NCBI GenBank assembly: GCA_959600835.1
Contig: CAUGNQ010000001.1
Location: forward strand, 53,385 to 117,384
Reading direction: 5' to 3'
From: an uncultured Collinsella sp.
GTDB lineage: Bacteria; Actinomycetota; Coriobacteriia; Coriobacteriales; Coriobacteriaceae
Length of the DNA stretch: 64,000 bases
Made by a program: the position numbers and the translations under genes. Positions within the stretch are counted from its first letter, which is position 1. Each line of letters begins with the position of its first letter. Below, piece after piece: positions 54,801 through 63,954 of this stretch. A model generated the notes under the pieces. It was not told the origin of the DNA. It saw nothing but the letters and a program-made list of their open reading frames with translations, and ran no database searches.

Positions 54801-54968
54801 TTAACGCCAGGGGTCGGCTTCGAAGAGGGGCTCGCGCTCGGGGCGACGATCGCTATAAGGATCGTAGCCGTCGTCATCCTCGTTCTCGGCACGAATGTAG
54901 GGATCGGTGGGCTTTTTCGTCTCCCTCTTCTCGCGCAGGGGCTGCTTGCACTCGTCCTTGCTATCCAT
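54801..54968 (-). CDS. Small hydrophilic protein
   Basis: 55 aa, very charged (MDSKDECKQPLREKRETKKP, then acidic DPYS-rich tail), no family known. GGAAAGG stands 8 bases before the ATG at 54968. Intrinsically disordered by appearance. Function unknown. Confidence 0.55.
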   Translation of the reverse strand: MDSKDECKQPLREKRETKKPTDPYIRAENEDDDGYDPYSDRRPEREPLFEADPWR

Positions 54969-55138
54969 GGCATGCACCTTTCCGTGTGGCTTGAATTCCA
55001 TTCTTACACTATGACTGATTACGGCCATCGTAATGCATGGATACCGCGGGATGCGGTATCCAGAGCGCACACGTGCTTACGAATCGTCTACGCGTATCGG
55101 CGCAGACAGTGTATACATTGCTTTAAACCCAACGCAAG

Positions 55139-55173
55139 CCCGCCCGAGCGCACCTTAGGCACACTCGGGCGGG
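55139..55173 (-). terminator. Terminator of the second PTS operon
   Basis: CCCGCCCGAG / CTCGGGCGGG perfect stem with a 15-nt loop, 28 bp below the IID stop codon. The tail on the minus strand is CTTGCGTT, only slightly U-rich. Confidence 0.65.
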
Positions 55174-55200
55174 TAAACATCGTCTTGAAACTTGCAGCAA

Positions 55201-56061
55201 CTAGCAAATCCCCGTCAGGCCAAGCACCAGGCCAATGATCATGGTGCCGATAATGATCCAGTTCACGTTGGTGTTCTTCTTGAGCAGCTTGAAACAACCC
55301 AGGGTGTACAGCAGCGGAATCAGGCCGATGAAGATCGTATCGAGATACGTCTGGATCATGACCGGATCGCCCTCGGGCATCGGAATTGAGATCGCGCAGT
55401 TGAACTTAACGAACGAGGCAGCCATGGCGCCGATCATCAGCAGGCCGAGCGTGCTTGAGAGTTTGGTTACAATACCCATCAAGCCGCTCTCGTAGATCTT
55501 GGTGATGAAGCTCGAACCGACGCGATACCCAAGAACCGTCAGCACCCAACGCGTAATCCACGACGGAATGTTGTAAATGAGCAGAAACGCGATCGGACCC
55601 AGAAGCGATCCGTTCTGAGAGCACAGCGCCATACCGACCGAGGCCGCGATAACACGGATAACGCCCCAGAAGATTGCATCGCCGATGCCCGACATGGGAC
55701 CCATGAGCGAAGCTTTGACCGAGTCGATCGAATGCGTATCGAAATCAGGCTCGGCCGCGTTCTCCTTCTCCATCGAGGCAACAAGGCCCATGCAGAACGT
55801 ACCGACATTTGACGTGATGTTATACCAGGTCGAATGGCGTACCAGGGCATCGCGACGCTGTTCTTTATCCGGGTAGAAACGCTCGATGGCAGGCCAGATG
55901 GACCACATGAAGCCTGAAGCGCCTCCGCGAGCGCCGCCGCCGTAATGGGCAAAGACGTTGAACGAGTGGAAGAAGATGCCGCGCAGCATCTTACGGTCTT
56001 CAGCGGAAAGATCCTTAGTGGAGATGCTGATCTTCTCGCTTGCGGTATCGGTGGTACTCAT
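55201..56061 (-). CDS. Mannose-family PTS subunit IID (second operon)
   Basis: 286 aa membrane subunit. FFHSFNVFAHYGGGARGGAS at the N-terminus and GPMSGIGDAIFWGVIRVI are family marks. Only moderately similar to manZ. It starts in ATGA overlap with the IIC gene and is the last gene of the operon. Confidence 0.92.
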   Translation of the reverse strand: MSTTDTASEKISISTKDLSAEDRKMLRGIFFHSFNVFAHYGGGARGGASGFMWSIWPAIERFYPDKEQRRDALVRHSTWYNITSNVGTFCMGLVASMEKENAAEPDFDTHSIDSVKASLMGPMSGIGDAIFWGVIRVIAASVGMALCSQNGSLLGPIAFLLIYNIPSWITRWVLTVLGYRVGSSFITKIYESGLMGIVTKLSSTLGLLMIGAMAASFVKFNCAISIPMPEGDPVMIQTYLDTIFIGLIPLLYTLGCFKLLKKNTNVNWIIIGTMIIGLVLGLTGIC

Positions 56062-56885
56062 GCGAAGAAATCCTCCTCTTCGAGCTCGGCGACGGACTGG
56101 GCACCAGCTGCGACGCCCGATTCGCGCAAGGCCTTAATCTGGTTGCGCAGGTCGAGATTTTCAAGGTCACGCAGGGCCGTAACGACCAAGATCACTGCAC
56201 CGACGGCGGCAATTGCGACCATGGGCATGTTGAGATATTGGAAGAGCACGAAGCCGAGCAGGAAATAAATTGCAATCTTGTTATCCCAGAGCATGCGCAG
56301 AAGTAGCGCCATGCCCACGGCGGGAAGCAGGCCGGATGCAGCATTGAACCCGTTCAGGACCGCCTGCGGCACCATATTCATAAGCTGCGATGCCGGCTCG
56401 GCACCGACCCACACCGCCAAAAACGTCGGGATGGCGAATAGACCGTTCATGACTACGGCGCCGCCAAAATGGCAGATGAAGAGCTTCTTACTGTCACCCG
56501 AGTTCGCGGCCCAATCAATAACAGGAGCCCAGAAAGACATGAGCACGTTGAGAACGAGCGAGTAGATGATGTTCGCAAAAATAGCCGCAGCCACCGCGAG
56601 CGGAATCGCTACGCCCTGCTCCATGCCAGACACGACCACGAAGCACACAGCGAGCACCGTTCCTGCCACCGTATCAGCCGAAGTCGCACCGCCCACGTTG
56701 ACGCTTCCGATGAAAATAGCCTGGAGCGCAGCACCGATGATAATGCCTGCGGTAACATCGCCAAAGATAATGCCCGCCACAAGACCCACGCCCAGGGGCT
56801 GGTCAATCATGGGCTGTCCAAACGTCCATTGGACGAAATAGCAGATAAAAGCTGCCAAATATGCCAAGAGCGCAGTCGTCAGCAT
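56058..56885 (-). CDS. Mannose-family PTS subunit IIC (second operon)
   Basis: 275 aa integral membrane subunit with seven or so helices. GQPMIDQPLGVGLVAGIIFG near residue 25 and IGAALQAIFIGSVNVGGA match IIC of the mannose/sorbose/N-acetylgalactosamine class. C-terminal acidic tail ELEEEDFFA. Confidence 0.92.
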   Translation of the reverse strand: MLTTALLAYLAAFICYFVQWTFGQPMIDQPLGVGLVAGIIFGDVTAGIIIGAALQAIFIGSVNVGGATSADTVAGTVLAVCFVVVSGMEQGVAIPLAVAAAIFANIIYSLVLNVLMSFWAPVIDWAANSGDSKKLFICHFGGAVVMNGLFAIPTFLAVWVGAEPASQLMNMVPQAVLNGFNAASGLLPAVGMALLLRMLWDNKIAIYFLLGFVLFQYLNMPMVAIAAVGAVILVVTALRDLENLDLRNQIKALRESGVAAGAQSVAELEEEDFFA

Positions 56886-56897
56886 ATCAATCCCTCC

Positions 56898-57395
56898 TTA
56901 GAGCTTTGCCAGCAGGTCGGAAACCTTGACCTTACCGTCTGTAACGCCGACCTGATGAAACACCGGCAGATCTTGCTCACACAGCTCGCGCGCTGCAGCC
57001 ACCTCGTCTGGATTGAGCGTTACACCCGTTGTCAGCAGCACCTTGGCTGCATCGTCGCTTCGATCGAAGCGGCCGACATTCGCAACGTTCACGCTGCCGA
57101 TCCTACCGGGAGCCCCTTTCACTAGTTTGAGTGCATCGGCGATGTTCCCAGTAAGGGCGAAGATGCGCATCTCGCCCGCACGCGGATCGTTAGCAATCTT
57201 GATAGCGTCGTCTATTGTACGGATGAGAAGCTTCTGCCCACTCGGGCAAGCCATCTTGAGCGTCGACGACTGGGTTTCATTTTGGGCCGCAGCGTCATTC
57301 GCGACTAAAATACCCTTGGTGCTCAGCTCCTTTCCCCACATGAGCGTGACCTGTCCGTGAACCAGGCGGTCATCCACTCGCAGCTGAACGATCAT
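56898..57395 (-). CDS. Mannose-family PTS subunit IIB
   Basis: 165 aa cytoplasmic subunit with the active His in RVDDRLVHGQVTLMWGKEL. It is a stand-alone protein, whereas manX of the other operon is a IIAB fusion. 12 bp separate it from the IIC gene. Confidence 0.92.
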   Translation of the reverse strand: MIVQLRVDDRLVHGQVTLMWGKELSTKGILVANDAAAQNETQSSTLKMACPSGQKLLIRTIDDAIKIANDPRAGEMRIFALTGNIADALKLVKGAPGRIGSVNVANVGRFDRSDDAAKVLLTTGVTLNPDEVAAARELCEQDLPVFHQVGVTDGKVKVSDLLAKL

Positions 57396-57442
57396 TTCGT
57401 TCTCCTTTCGTCTTCGCTCCGCCCGCCAAAGCGGACCACTTC

Positions 57443-57865
57443 CTATCCAAAGAAATCGTCATCGGTATCTGTCGCCCCGCCTGCCCGCAGGACCACACGC
57501 CGCATGGAGGTCGATGCCTGCGCGATTACGCTGTCGATATACTCGGGCGTGAACGCCTCGCCCGTAATCAGGCATTCGAGAATTAACGCGATGTTGAAAC
57601 CGGTCACATGTACGATGCCGTGCTTTTCCGGCTGCATGGCCGTAACCATGTTGCAGACGCTCCCGCCCAAAAGATCGGTAACGATCAACGCATCGTCCTC
57701 TGGCCTCACGCCATCGATAAACTCTGCGATCTGCTCATTGGGATCCGATTCGTCCACATAGCAATCAACGACGGTTATGGCGCTATCATCATGAAGCAGC
57801 ACCTCAGCCACACTTTTGACGCCACTTGCTAGGCGTCCGTGGGTTGCAACTAAAATTTTCTTCAT
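57443..57865 (-). CDS. Mannose-family PTS subunit IIA
   Basis: 140 aa, phosphorylated on His in LVATHGRLASGV; VTDLLGGSVCNMV is the family's Gly-Gly motif. The ATG at 57865 is preferred over upstream in-frame codons because the conserved MKKILVATHG follows directly. 10 bp after the aldolase gene. Confidence 0.9.
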   Translation of the reverse strand: MKKILVATHGRLASGVKSVAEVLLHDDSAITVVDCYVDESDPNEQIAEFIDGVRPEDDALIVTDLLGGSVCNMVTAMQPEKHGIVHVTGFNIALILECLITGEAFTPEYIDSVIAQASTSMRRVVLRAGGATDTDDDFFG

Positions 57866-57875
57866 AGCACACCCC

Positions 57876-58763
57876 TTAAGCCAAAGGAGCCGCGCCATTG
57901 GCGAATACTCGCACGACATGCTCGAATGTGCTGCGCAGGCTCTCGAACGCGACTGCCGTCATATCGTGCCAATAGATCGGAGCATCCGGATGTCCCTCAG
58001 TCTTTTCATCAACCATGGCGCGCACGGCATCGCCGGCATATTTAACGCCATACGTGTAGTAGTTAATCTTGCGGATGCCGGCATTGATGGCACGAGCGTA
58101 ATCCTCGTCGGAAACACCGGAGCCACCGTGCATGACAAGTGGCACGTTCACACAGCTGCGAATGTCGGTCAGAACGTCAATGTTCAAATGGGGCTCGCCC
58201 TTATACAGGCCGTGCACCGTTCCGAACGAGCAGGCCAGGATATCGAGCCCCGTGGACTCAACGAAGTCACGCGCCTGGTCAGGATCGGTATAGATGGCGC
58301 CCGCCTCTTCCGCCGTGGACCCAGCATCAGGATCGCCACCCTCACGCGACCCCATAGAACCAAGTTCGCACTCAAGGCCTGCACCAAAGTCGGCGCACAT
58401 CTGGGCAGCGTACTGGGAAAGCTCAACATTACGTTCGTAGGAAAGTGCAGAACCGTCGAACATGACGCCCGTGAAACCGAGCTCCAACGCACGACGAGCA
58501 TAGGATAGATTCTCACAATGATCCAGATTCAGGCAGATATGCGCACTCGAGCGCTCAGCCAGTGCTGTAACCAGCGGAGCCACCACGTCAATCGGCACCA
58601 GCGACTCGTGAACCTCGGCATGCTGGATGATAATCGGATAACCTGTTTCCTCCGCCACGTCCACAGCGGCGCGGACGGCCTCAAGACTCGCGGAATTTAC
58701 TGCAGCGACCGCCATATTGTTCTGTTCGGCGATGTTGCAGATATCTCTCATACTGACGAGCAT
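57876..58763 (-). CDS. Class II ketose-bisphosphate aldolase
   Basis: 295 aa zinc-dependent aldolase of the fructose/tagatose-bisphosphate family (GatY/KbaY/FbaA class). Zn and catalytic motifs: LNLDHCENL, ECELGSMG, SFGTVHGLYKG, VMHGGSGV. It cleaves a ketose 1,6-bisphosphate to two trioses. First gene of the PTS operon (AGGAAAGGAG before the ATG), so it processes the imported sugar. No sugar-phosphate kinase or isomerase is in the operon, so those steps are supplied elsewhere. Tagatose, galactitol or fructose-type substrates are possible. Confidence 0.92.
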   Translation of the reverse strand: MLVSMRDICNIAEQNNMAVAAVNSASLEAVRAAVDVAEETGYPIIIQHAEVHESLVPIDVVAPLVTALAERSSAHICLNLDHCENLSYARRALELGFTGVMFDGSALSYERNVELSQYAAQMCADFGAGLECELGSMGSREGGDPDAGSTAEEAGAIYTDPDQARDFVESTGLDILACSFGTVHGLYKGEPHLNIDVLTDIRSCVNVPLVMHGGSGVSDEDYARAINAGIRKINYYTYGVKYAGDAVRAMVDEKTEGHPDAPIYWHDMTAVAFESLRSTFEHVVRVFANGAAPLA

Positions 58764-58839
58764 CTGTTCTCCTTTCCTCAGGCAGACCATCGCTGTTTGG
58801 CTTTCTCCAAACGCAACATTTTGCGAGTTCATTATATTG

Positions 58840-58950
58840 CGTTTTGTTTTGCTTTGTTTCGGAATTGACGTCTGCTACCGCGAACGGTCGAAAACCTGCC
58901 CCGAACGTTCGATATGTTTTGTTTAGAGTTGTTTTATTTCATTTCAGGAA
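58840..58950. promoter_or_regulatory. T-rich repeats in the aldolase-DeoR divergent gap
   Basis: TTTTGTTTTGCTTTGTTTC (58842-58860) and ATGTTTTGTTTAGAG then TTGTTTTATTTC (58914-58940) repeat a TTTTGTTT core between the divergent genes. DeoR-family repressors often bind such T/A-rich direct repeats. Both lie within 175 bp of both starts. Confidence 0.4.
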
Positions 58951-59012
58951 TTGTTGTTCTGGTAAAACTGAAGGTAACAAGCCTTGTCCCACAACAAGCC
59001 CTGGGAGTTCTT

Positions 59013-59801
59013 ATGAGTGAACCGCGTCCCTATTACCTGGAAGAACGGCAGGAAGAAATACTCGACTTACTCAATGCGAACAGCACTGTTCGCATTGTTG
59101 ACCTCAGCGAGCGCTTCGGTGTTTCGGAAGCGACCATTCGAAAGGATATGCGGGCTCTCGAAGGCAGAGGACTTCTCAGGCGAACCCATGGCGGCGCGAT
59201 CTTACCGAACCCCAATTCTCGCGAACTTTCGTTTGAAGACGCTTCTTCGACGGCCCAAGACGAAAAACGCCGCATCGGTTACGCTGCGGCGAAAATGGTG
59301 CGCGACGGCGACACGTTCTTTCTTCAATCGGGAACAACAACGGGCTGCATGCTACGCGCTCTCAAGGGCCGCAAGAATCTCACGGTTCTCACGAACGACC
59401 TATCTCACGCGATACTTGCCGAAGAATTGCTGGTGGACAGCGAGGTCATTCTCCTGGGCGGACAACTGAGATTTGGCTATCACTACACACAGGGCAACGA
59501 GACTATCCGGCTGCTTAACGAGTACTTTGTTCCCACTGCTTTCATGGGAACCAATACCTTCTCGTTTTCAAAAGGATTTATGGCGCATCGATTGGAGCAG
59601 GCGAACATGGTGAGCGCCATCGCGAACGCTGCCGACCGACGCATAACCCTCATGGACTCATCGAAAATCGGCGTCATCGGCTTGGTTCACGCCCTTGACC
59701 TCAATGAGATTAACTGCCTGATCACCGACACCGGTGTCGATGCGGACACGAGGCAGCGACTTGCCGAGCTTGCCCCCAACTTGGAGATCATCTACGCCTA
59801 G
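59013..59801 (+). CDS. DeoR-family regulator
   Basis: 262 aa. N-terminal DeoR HTH (about residues 10-65: ERQEEILDLLNANSTVRIVD, ERFGVSEATIRKDMRALEGR, LLRRTHGGA) and a C-terminal sugar-phosphate-binding DeoRC domain. The ATG at 59013 follows GGGAG; a longer frame upstream is not supported. Divergent from the aldolase/PTS operon, which it very probably represses until a sugar-phosphate inducer is present. Confidence 0.92.
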   Translation: MSEPRPYYLEERQEEILDLLNANSTVRIVDLSERFGVSEATIRKDMRALEGRGLLRRTHGGAILPNPNSRELSFEDASSTAQDEKRRIGYAAAKMVRDGDTFFLQSGTTTGCMLRALKGRKNLTVLTNDLSHAILAEELLVDSEVILLGGQLRFGYHYTQGNETIRLLNEYFVPTAFMGTNTFSFSKGFMAHRLEQANMVSAIANAADRRITLMDSSKIGVIGLVHALDLNEINCLITDTGVDADTRQRLAELAPNLEIIYA

Positions 59802-59830
59802 ACTGCCCGGCACATTCGACGCAGCATGAA

Positions 59831-59863
59831 AAAGGGGCGACGGGTAAATCCCGCCGCCCCTTT
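59831..59863. terminator. Bidirectional terminator between deoR-type gene and clpB
   Basis: AAAGGGGCGACGGG / CCCGCCGCCCCTTT stem (one mismatch) with a short loop; A- and T-runs flank it on both sides, so it can serve both convergent genes. Confidence 0.88.
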
Positions 59864-59875
59864 GCTTGAGCTCAG

Positions 59876-62500
59876 CTATTCCTCGGGCGCCTCGTATATC
59901 GGCGTCGGCGTGTTGTCGCACACGACGGTAAAACCGCCGTCCTTGTCGACATCGACCGTCACCTGATCGCCCTCGCGCACCGTACCGTCGATGATAGCGG
60001 CGGCAATGGCATCCACGACCTCGCGCTGCACGAGACGCTTGAGCGGACGGGCACCAAAGACCGGGTCCAGGCCGCCCACGGCGAGCATCTGCTTGGCCGC
60101 CGGGGTGATGGCCAGCGTCATGCGCTCCTTGGCCAGACGCGCGCGGACGTCGGCGAGCTGGATGTCGACGATCTTCTCGATCTGCGCCATGCCGAGCGGA
60201 TGGAACACCACGATATCGTCGATACGGTTGAGGAACTCGGGGCGGAAGGTTTGAGCCATGGCCCCGTCAACCTGATGGCGCATCTCCTCCTCGTCCTTGC
60301 CGGACAGATCGGCGATAGCCTTGGAGCCCACGTTGGACGTCATGATGATAATCGTGTTCTTGAAGGACACTTGGCGACCCTGACCGTCGGTCAAACGGCC
60401 GTCGTCGAGCACCTGCAGCAGCACGTTAAAGACATCCGGATGAGCCTTCTCCATCTCGTCGAGCAAGATCACGGAGTAGGGACGACGGCGCACGGCCTCG
60501 GTGAGCTGGCCGCCCTCGTCATAGCCCACGTATCCCGGGGGCGCACCGATCAGACGCTGGACGCTGAACTTCTCCATATACTCGGACATGTCGATACGCA
60601 CGAGCGCGCGCTCGTCATCGAACAGGCACTCGGCCAGCGCCTTGGCGAGCTCGGTCTTGCCTACGCCGGTGGGGCCCAGGAAGAAGAAGCTGCCGATGGG
60701 CTTGTCTGGGTCGGAGAGACCCGCACGGCTGCGACGCACGGCCGCGGCTACAGCGGAGACGGCCTCGTCCTGACCGATAACGCGCTTATGCAGCTCGCCC
60801 TCCAAGCCCTTCAACTTGTCGAGCTCGCCCTGCATCATCTTGGACACGGGCACACCGGTCCAGGCGCTCACGACCTCGGCGATCTCGTCGGAGGTCACCT
60901 GTTCGTTGAGGCCCTCGCCGTCCTGCTGCTTTTGCGCCTCGAGCGCAGCCTCGGAATCCTGAATCTGCTGCTGCAGACCCGGGATCACAGAATAGCGAAG
61001 CTCGGACGCACGGCCCAGATCGCCGTTGCGCGTCGCGCGCTCCTCTTCGCTCTTGGCCGCGTCAAGCTGGCCCTTAAGCTCCTGCACGTGGTCGATGGCG
61101 TTCTTTTGGTTGAGCCAGCCGGCCTTTTGCACGTTGAGCTTTTCTTGGACCTCGGCAATCTCTTGGCGCAGGGCCTCCAGACGCTCCTTGGAGGCGTCGT
61201 CGGTCTCCTTCATGAGCGCCTGCTCCTCGATCTGCAGCTGGGTGAGCTGACGCGTGGTGGCATCGATCTCGACCGGCATGCTGTCGAGCTCCATGCGCAG
61301 GCGGCTTGCCGCCTCATCGACCAGGTCGATGGCCTTGTCGGGCAGGAAGCGATCGGCGATGTAACGATCGGAGAGATCGGCGGCGGCCACGAGTGCGCTA
61401 TCGGTGATGTGCACGCCGTGGAAGATCTCGTACTTCTCCTTGAGGCCACGCAGGATCGAGATGGTGTCCTCGACGGTAGGCTCGCTCACCATAACGGTCT
61501 GGAAACGACGGGCGAGCGCCGCGTCCTTCTCGATGTACTTACGGTACTCGTCGAGCGTGGTCGCGCCGATCGCATGCAGGTCGCCACGGGCGAGCGCAGG
61601 CTTGAGGATGTTGCCGGCGTCCATGGAGCCCTCGGTGGCACCCGCGCCCACGATGGTGTGGAGCTCATCGATGAACAGGATGACCTTACCTTCCGATTTT
61701 TGCACTTCCTTGAGCACGGCCTTCAAGCGGTCCTCGAACTCGCCGCGATACTTGGCGCCGGCGACCAGCGCGCTCATGTCGAGCTCGATAAGGTCGCGGT
61801 CGCGCAGGGTGCTCGGCACGTCGCCGGCCACGATACGCTGGGCGATGCCCTCGACGATAGCAGTTTTACCGACGCCCGGCTCGCCGATGAGCACGGGGTT
61901 GTTCTTGGTACGACGGGACAGGACCTGAATAGTACGGCGAATCTCGTCGGTACGGCCGATGACCGGGTCGAGCTTGCCGGCACGGGCAAGGTCGCAGATA
62001 TTGCGGCCGTACTGCTCCAGCGCCTCAAACTGCGTCTTGTCCTCGGCAGACGTCACGCGGTCATCGCCGCGCAGTTCCTCGTAGACTTGCTCGATGCGCT
62101 CCTTGGTGACGCCGGCGTCGCGCAGCACGCGACCCGCCTCACCCTTGTCCTCGGCAAGTGCCATCAGCAGATGCTCGGTCACCACAAAGCTGTCGCCCAT
62201 CTTGGTGGCCTTCTTCTCGGCCTTTTCGATGACGCGGACGAGCTCGTTGGACAGGCCCATCTGCTGACCCTCGCCCGACACCTTGGGCGCATGGTCGATG
62301 GCATCTTGTGTGGAGCGTGCAAGCTGGGCCGGGTCGGCACCGATGCGCTCGATGATCACGGAGATATTGCGCTCGCCGGCACCGAGCAGGGCGGACAGCA
62401 AGTGAATCGGCTCCACCGCGCCGGCCTGCGCGTCGGCAGCCGTGCTCATGGCGGTCTGCAGCGCCTCGCGCGACGTCATTGCTAGCTTATCGATTCTCAT
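59876..62500 (-). CDS. clpB: Protein disaggregase ClpB
   Basis: 874 aa Hsp100 chaperone that resolubilises aggregates with DnaK. N-domain; NBD1 with Walker [14 protein letters not shown] (near 205) and [14 protein letters not shown]; a long coiled-coil middle domain (about 400-520, diagnostic for ClpB rather than ClpC/A); NBD2 with [16 protein letters not shown] (near 605) and [17 protein letters not shown] at 62500 after AGAGAGGTG. No HAIR or CIRCE element is visible upstream. An inverted repeat ATCTTATA...TATAAGAT (62579-62614) could be an operator. Confidence 0.97.
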   Translation of the reverse strand: MRIDKLAMTSREALQTAMSTAADAQAGAVEPIHLLSALLGAGERNISVIIERIGADPAQLARSTQDAIDHAPKVSGEGQQMGLSNELVRVIEKAEKKATKMGDSFVVTEHLLMALAEDKGEAGRVLRDAGVTKERIEQVYEELRGDDRVTSAEDKTQFEALEQYGRNICDLARAGKLDPVIGRTDEIRRTIQVLSRRTKNNPVLIGEPGVGKTAIVEGIAQRIVAGDVPSTLRDRDLIELDMSALVAGAKYRGEFEDRLKAVLKEVQKSEGKVILFIDELHTIVGAGATEGSMDAGNILKPALARGDLHAIGATTLDEYRKYIEKDAALARRFQTVMVSEPTVEDTISILRGLKEKYEIFHGVHITDSALVAAADLSDRYIADRFLPDKAIDLVDEAASRLRMELDSMPVEIDATTRQLTQLQIEEQALMKETDDASKERLEALRQEIAEVQEKLNVQKAGWLNQKNAIDHVQELKGQLDAAKSEEERATRNGDLGRASELRYSVIPGLQQQIQDSEAALEAQKQQDGEGLNEQVTSDEIAEVVSAWTGVPVSKMMQGELDKLKGLEGELHKRVIGQDEAVSAVAAAVRRSRAGLSDPDKPIGSFFFLGPTGVGKTELAKALAECLFDDERALVRIDMSEYMEKFSVQRLIGAPPGYVGYDEGGQLTEAVRRRPYSVILLDEMEKAHPDVFNVLLQVLDDGRLTDGQGRQVSFKNTIIIMTSNVGSKAIADLSGKDEEEMRHQVDGAMAQTFRPEFLNRIDDIVVFHPLGMAQIEKIVDIQLADVRARLAKERMTLAITPAAKQMLAVGGLDPVFGARPLKRLVQREVVDAIAAAIIDGTVREGDQVTVDVDKDGGFTVVCDNTPTPIYEAPEE

Positions 62501-62677
62501 GGAATCACCTCTCTTGGGGCGGCCGCCCTACGGGGCGGCTTCACGTTGTTCGAGAAGTATTGTTGCCAGCTTTGCGCGATCTTATACATAAATCTAAGTC
62601 TCTATATATAAGATTTTCTGAGTGATTGAAAGATAGGGAGCAGGTGCGCTCACCCGCTACGGCCTCGTCCCCTTACT

Positions 62678-62894
62678 ATCTCAATCTGTAACATCTAGCG
62701 GCTGTTTATGGCTCTAGATGTTACAGATCGAGATGAAATGACCAGCGCACCCGTTTATCTAAATCTGTAACATCTAGTCAGCAAATAGAGCTCTATCTGT
62801 TACAAATCGAGACGAACAGAAAACACCCGGATCAAAAATCTAAATCTGTAACACCGGGCCCACTTTTAGCGGCCAAGATGTTACAGATCGAGAC
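62678..62894. repeat. Three tandem palindromes, about 80-bp period
   Basis: Units start at 62678, 62757 and 62838. Each has a left arm near ATCTAAATCTGTAACATCTA and a right arm near GATGTTACAGATCGAGA, with loops of 15-22 nt. Arms are nearly identical between units while loops and the 20-25 bp between units differ. They lie in the 446-bp gap between clpB and the 62947 gene, which shows no other gene. Confidence 0.88.
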
Positions 62895-62904
62895 AGACCG
62901 AAAA

Positions 62905-62937
62905 CCACCACAAAGAGGACAGGCACCTTTGTGGTGG
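62905..62937. repeat. 33-bp palindrome, copy 1
   Basis: CCACCACAAAG / CTTTGTGGTGG around AGGACAGGCAC-type loop. Lies 10 bp beyond the stop of the 62947 gene. A copy differing at one base lies at 63709-63741, on the other side of that gene. Confidence 0.9.
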
Positions 62938-62946
62938 TCGCGGTCT

Positions 62947-63618
62947 CTACTCCTTCGCCGAACCCGTACTTCCCGATTCGACGGTCCAGGGCATCTCATC
63001 CTCGAACAGCCATGTACGGGCAGACCCACTATCGCGTGCAGTCTGCGGGTCAGGCAAGCAGGTCTGTTTATAGGCATCTTGGATACACTGACCCATAAAA
63101 TCGTTGAGCTCGGTCTGGTCGCCCTCCATGACATAGGCGACATCGCCGTCCATGATGTAGATGCCCGGCCCCTCATTGCCCTCGTAGCCCGGATCGTACG
63201 AGACATCACATAACTTTGCGCCGTTTGCAGTGTCCAGCTCGATGGAAGAGTGGCATCCGCCAACCATGTCGTTCGCTTTTGCCCGATAGGACGCATATCC
63301 GTACCAACGCTTAAATGTTTTGCCCTTGAGTAGCTCGGACGCCCTATCGATCAGGCTTGTATCCGTGGTATAGCGCATGGCCCCAAGCTGAATACGCGGA
63401 TAATTGCTAATACCCAGCACAGCCGGCTGCTCATCAAAATCAACGGTAATGGTCTCGGGCTTGTCGTCGCCGGTCAGAAGTTCGACAGATTGAGTCACAG
63501 GCTTGACCACCGGCTCCGTCACCGCAGCAGGTAGAAATGCCATACCGACAGCGCCCGCGCCAACCACAGCGATCGCAAGCGCCAAGACAATCAATCCAAT
63601 ACGGGCAGAACGGCTCAC
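62947..63618 (-). CDS. Secreted or membrane-anchored protein of unknown function
   Basis: 223 aa from a GTG at 63618 (GGGGTG upstream); a GTG 13 codons earlier at 63657 is the alternative. One hydrophobic helix (MSRSARIGLIVLALAIAVVG) near the N-terminus, then an extracellular domain with four or five Cys (GGCHSSIEL, AKLCDVSYDPGYEG, MGQCIQDAYKQTC). Family not recognised. Flanked on both sides by copies of the same 33-bp palindrome. Confidence 0.65.
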   Translation of the reverse strand: MSRSARIGLIVLALAIAVVGAGAVGMAFLPAAVTEPVVKPVTQSVELLTGDDKPETITVDFDEQPAVLGISNYPRIQLGAMRYTTDTSLIDRASELLKGKTFKRWYGYASYRAKANDMVGGCHSSIELDTANGAKLCDVSYDPGYEGNEGPGIYIMDGDVAYVMEGDQTELNDFMGQCIQDAYKQTCLPDPQTARDSGSARTWLFEDEMPWTVESGSTGSAKE

Positions 63619-63708
63619 GGCAAAACACCCCACAATGCAAACCTTCGCCACCTGCACTAATGATACCGCCAGCTAACACTATTACCAAAAGAAGCCGCGC
63701 GCTCCTCA

Positions 63709-63741
63709 CCACCACAAAGGGGACAGGCACCTTTGTGGTGG
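63709..63741. repeat. 33-bp palindrome, copy 2
   Basis: Same as 62905-62937 except one base in the loop (GGGGAC for GAGGAC). It lies about 50 bp upstream of the longest possible start of the 62947 gene. Confidence 0.9.
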
Positions 63742-63852
63742 TTTTCGACGCTAACGGTCGACCATCTCGCGCAATGAGATTAAACTTGAATTGCTCTCTG
63801 AACATATCCATTTCTGCCTATCCTCAACAGATCTTTGTCTCGAGGAGCGCAT

Positions 63853-63954
63853 ATGAAGCCGCCTCATTCCACCGGTCGCAACGTCATCGCCATTCTCGCC
63901 ATACCCATCGTGATGCTCTTCCTTATCGTCATCACGCCCTTTTCCCTAATATGA
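63853..63954 (+). CDS. 33-residue single-span membrane peptide
   Basis: GAGGAG stands 5-6 bases before the ATG. Product: basic, Pro-containing start (MKPPHSTGRN) and one helix VIAILAIPIVMLFLIVITPF to the end. No recognised family. Too short for automatic calling but with a good start site. Confidence 0.5.
   Translation: MKPPHSTGRNVIAILAIPIVMLFLIVITPFSLI

Noticed and set aside
60200..62485. Long plus-strand open frame opposite clpB
   Set aside because: Same antisense effect; ClpB on the minus strand is unambiguous.
62501..62677. HAIR or CIRCE heat-shock operator upstream of clpB
   Set aside because: Neither CTTGAGT-N7-ACTCAAG nor TTAGCACTC-N9-GAGTGCTAA is present.
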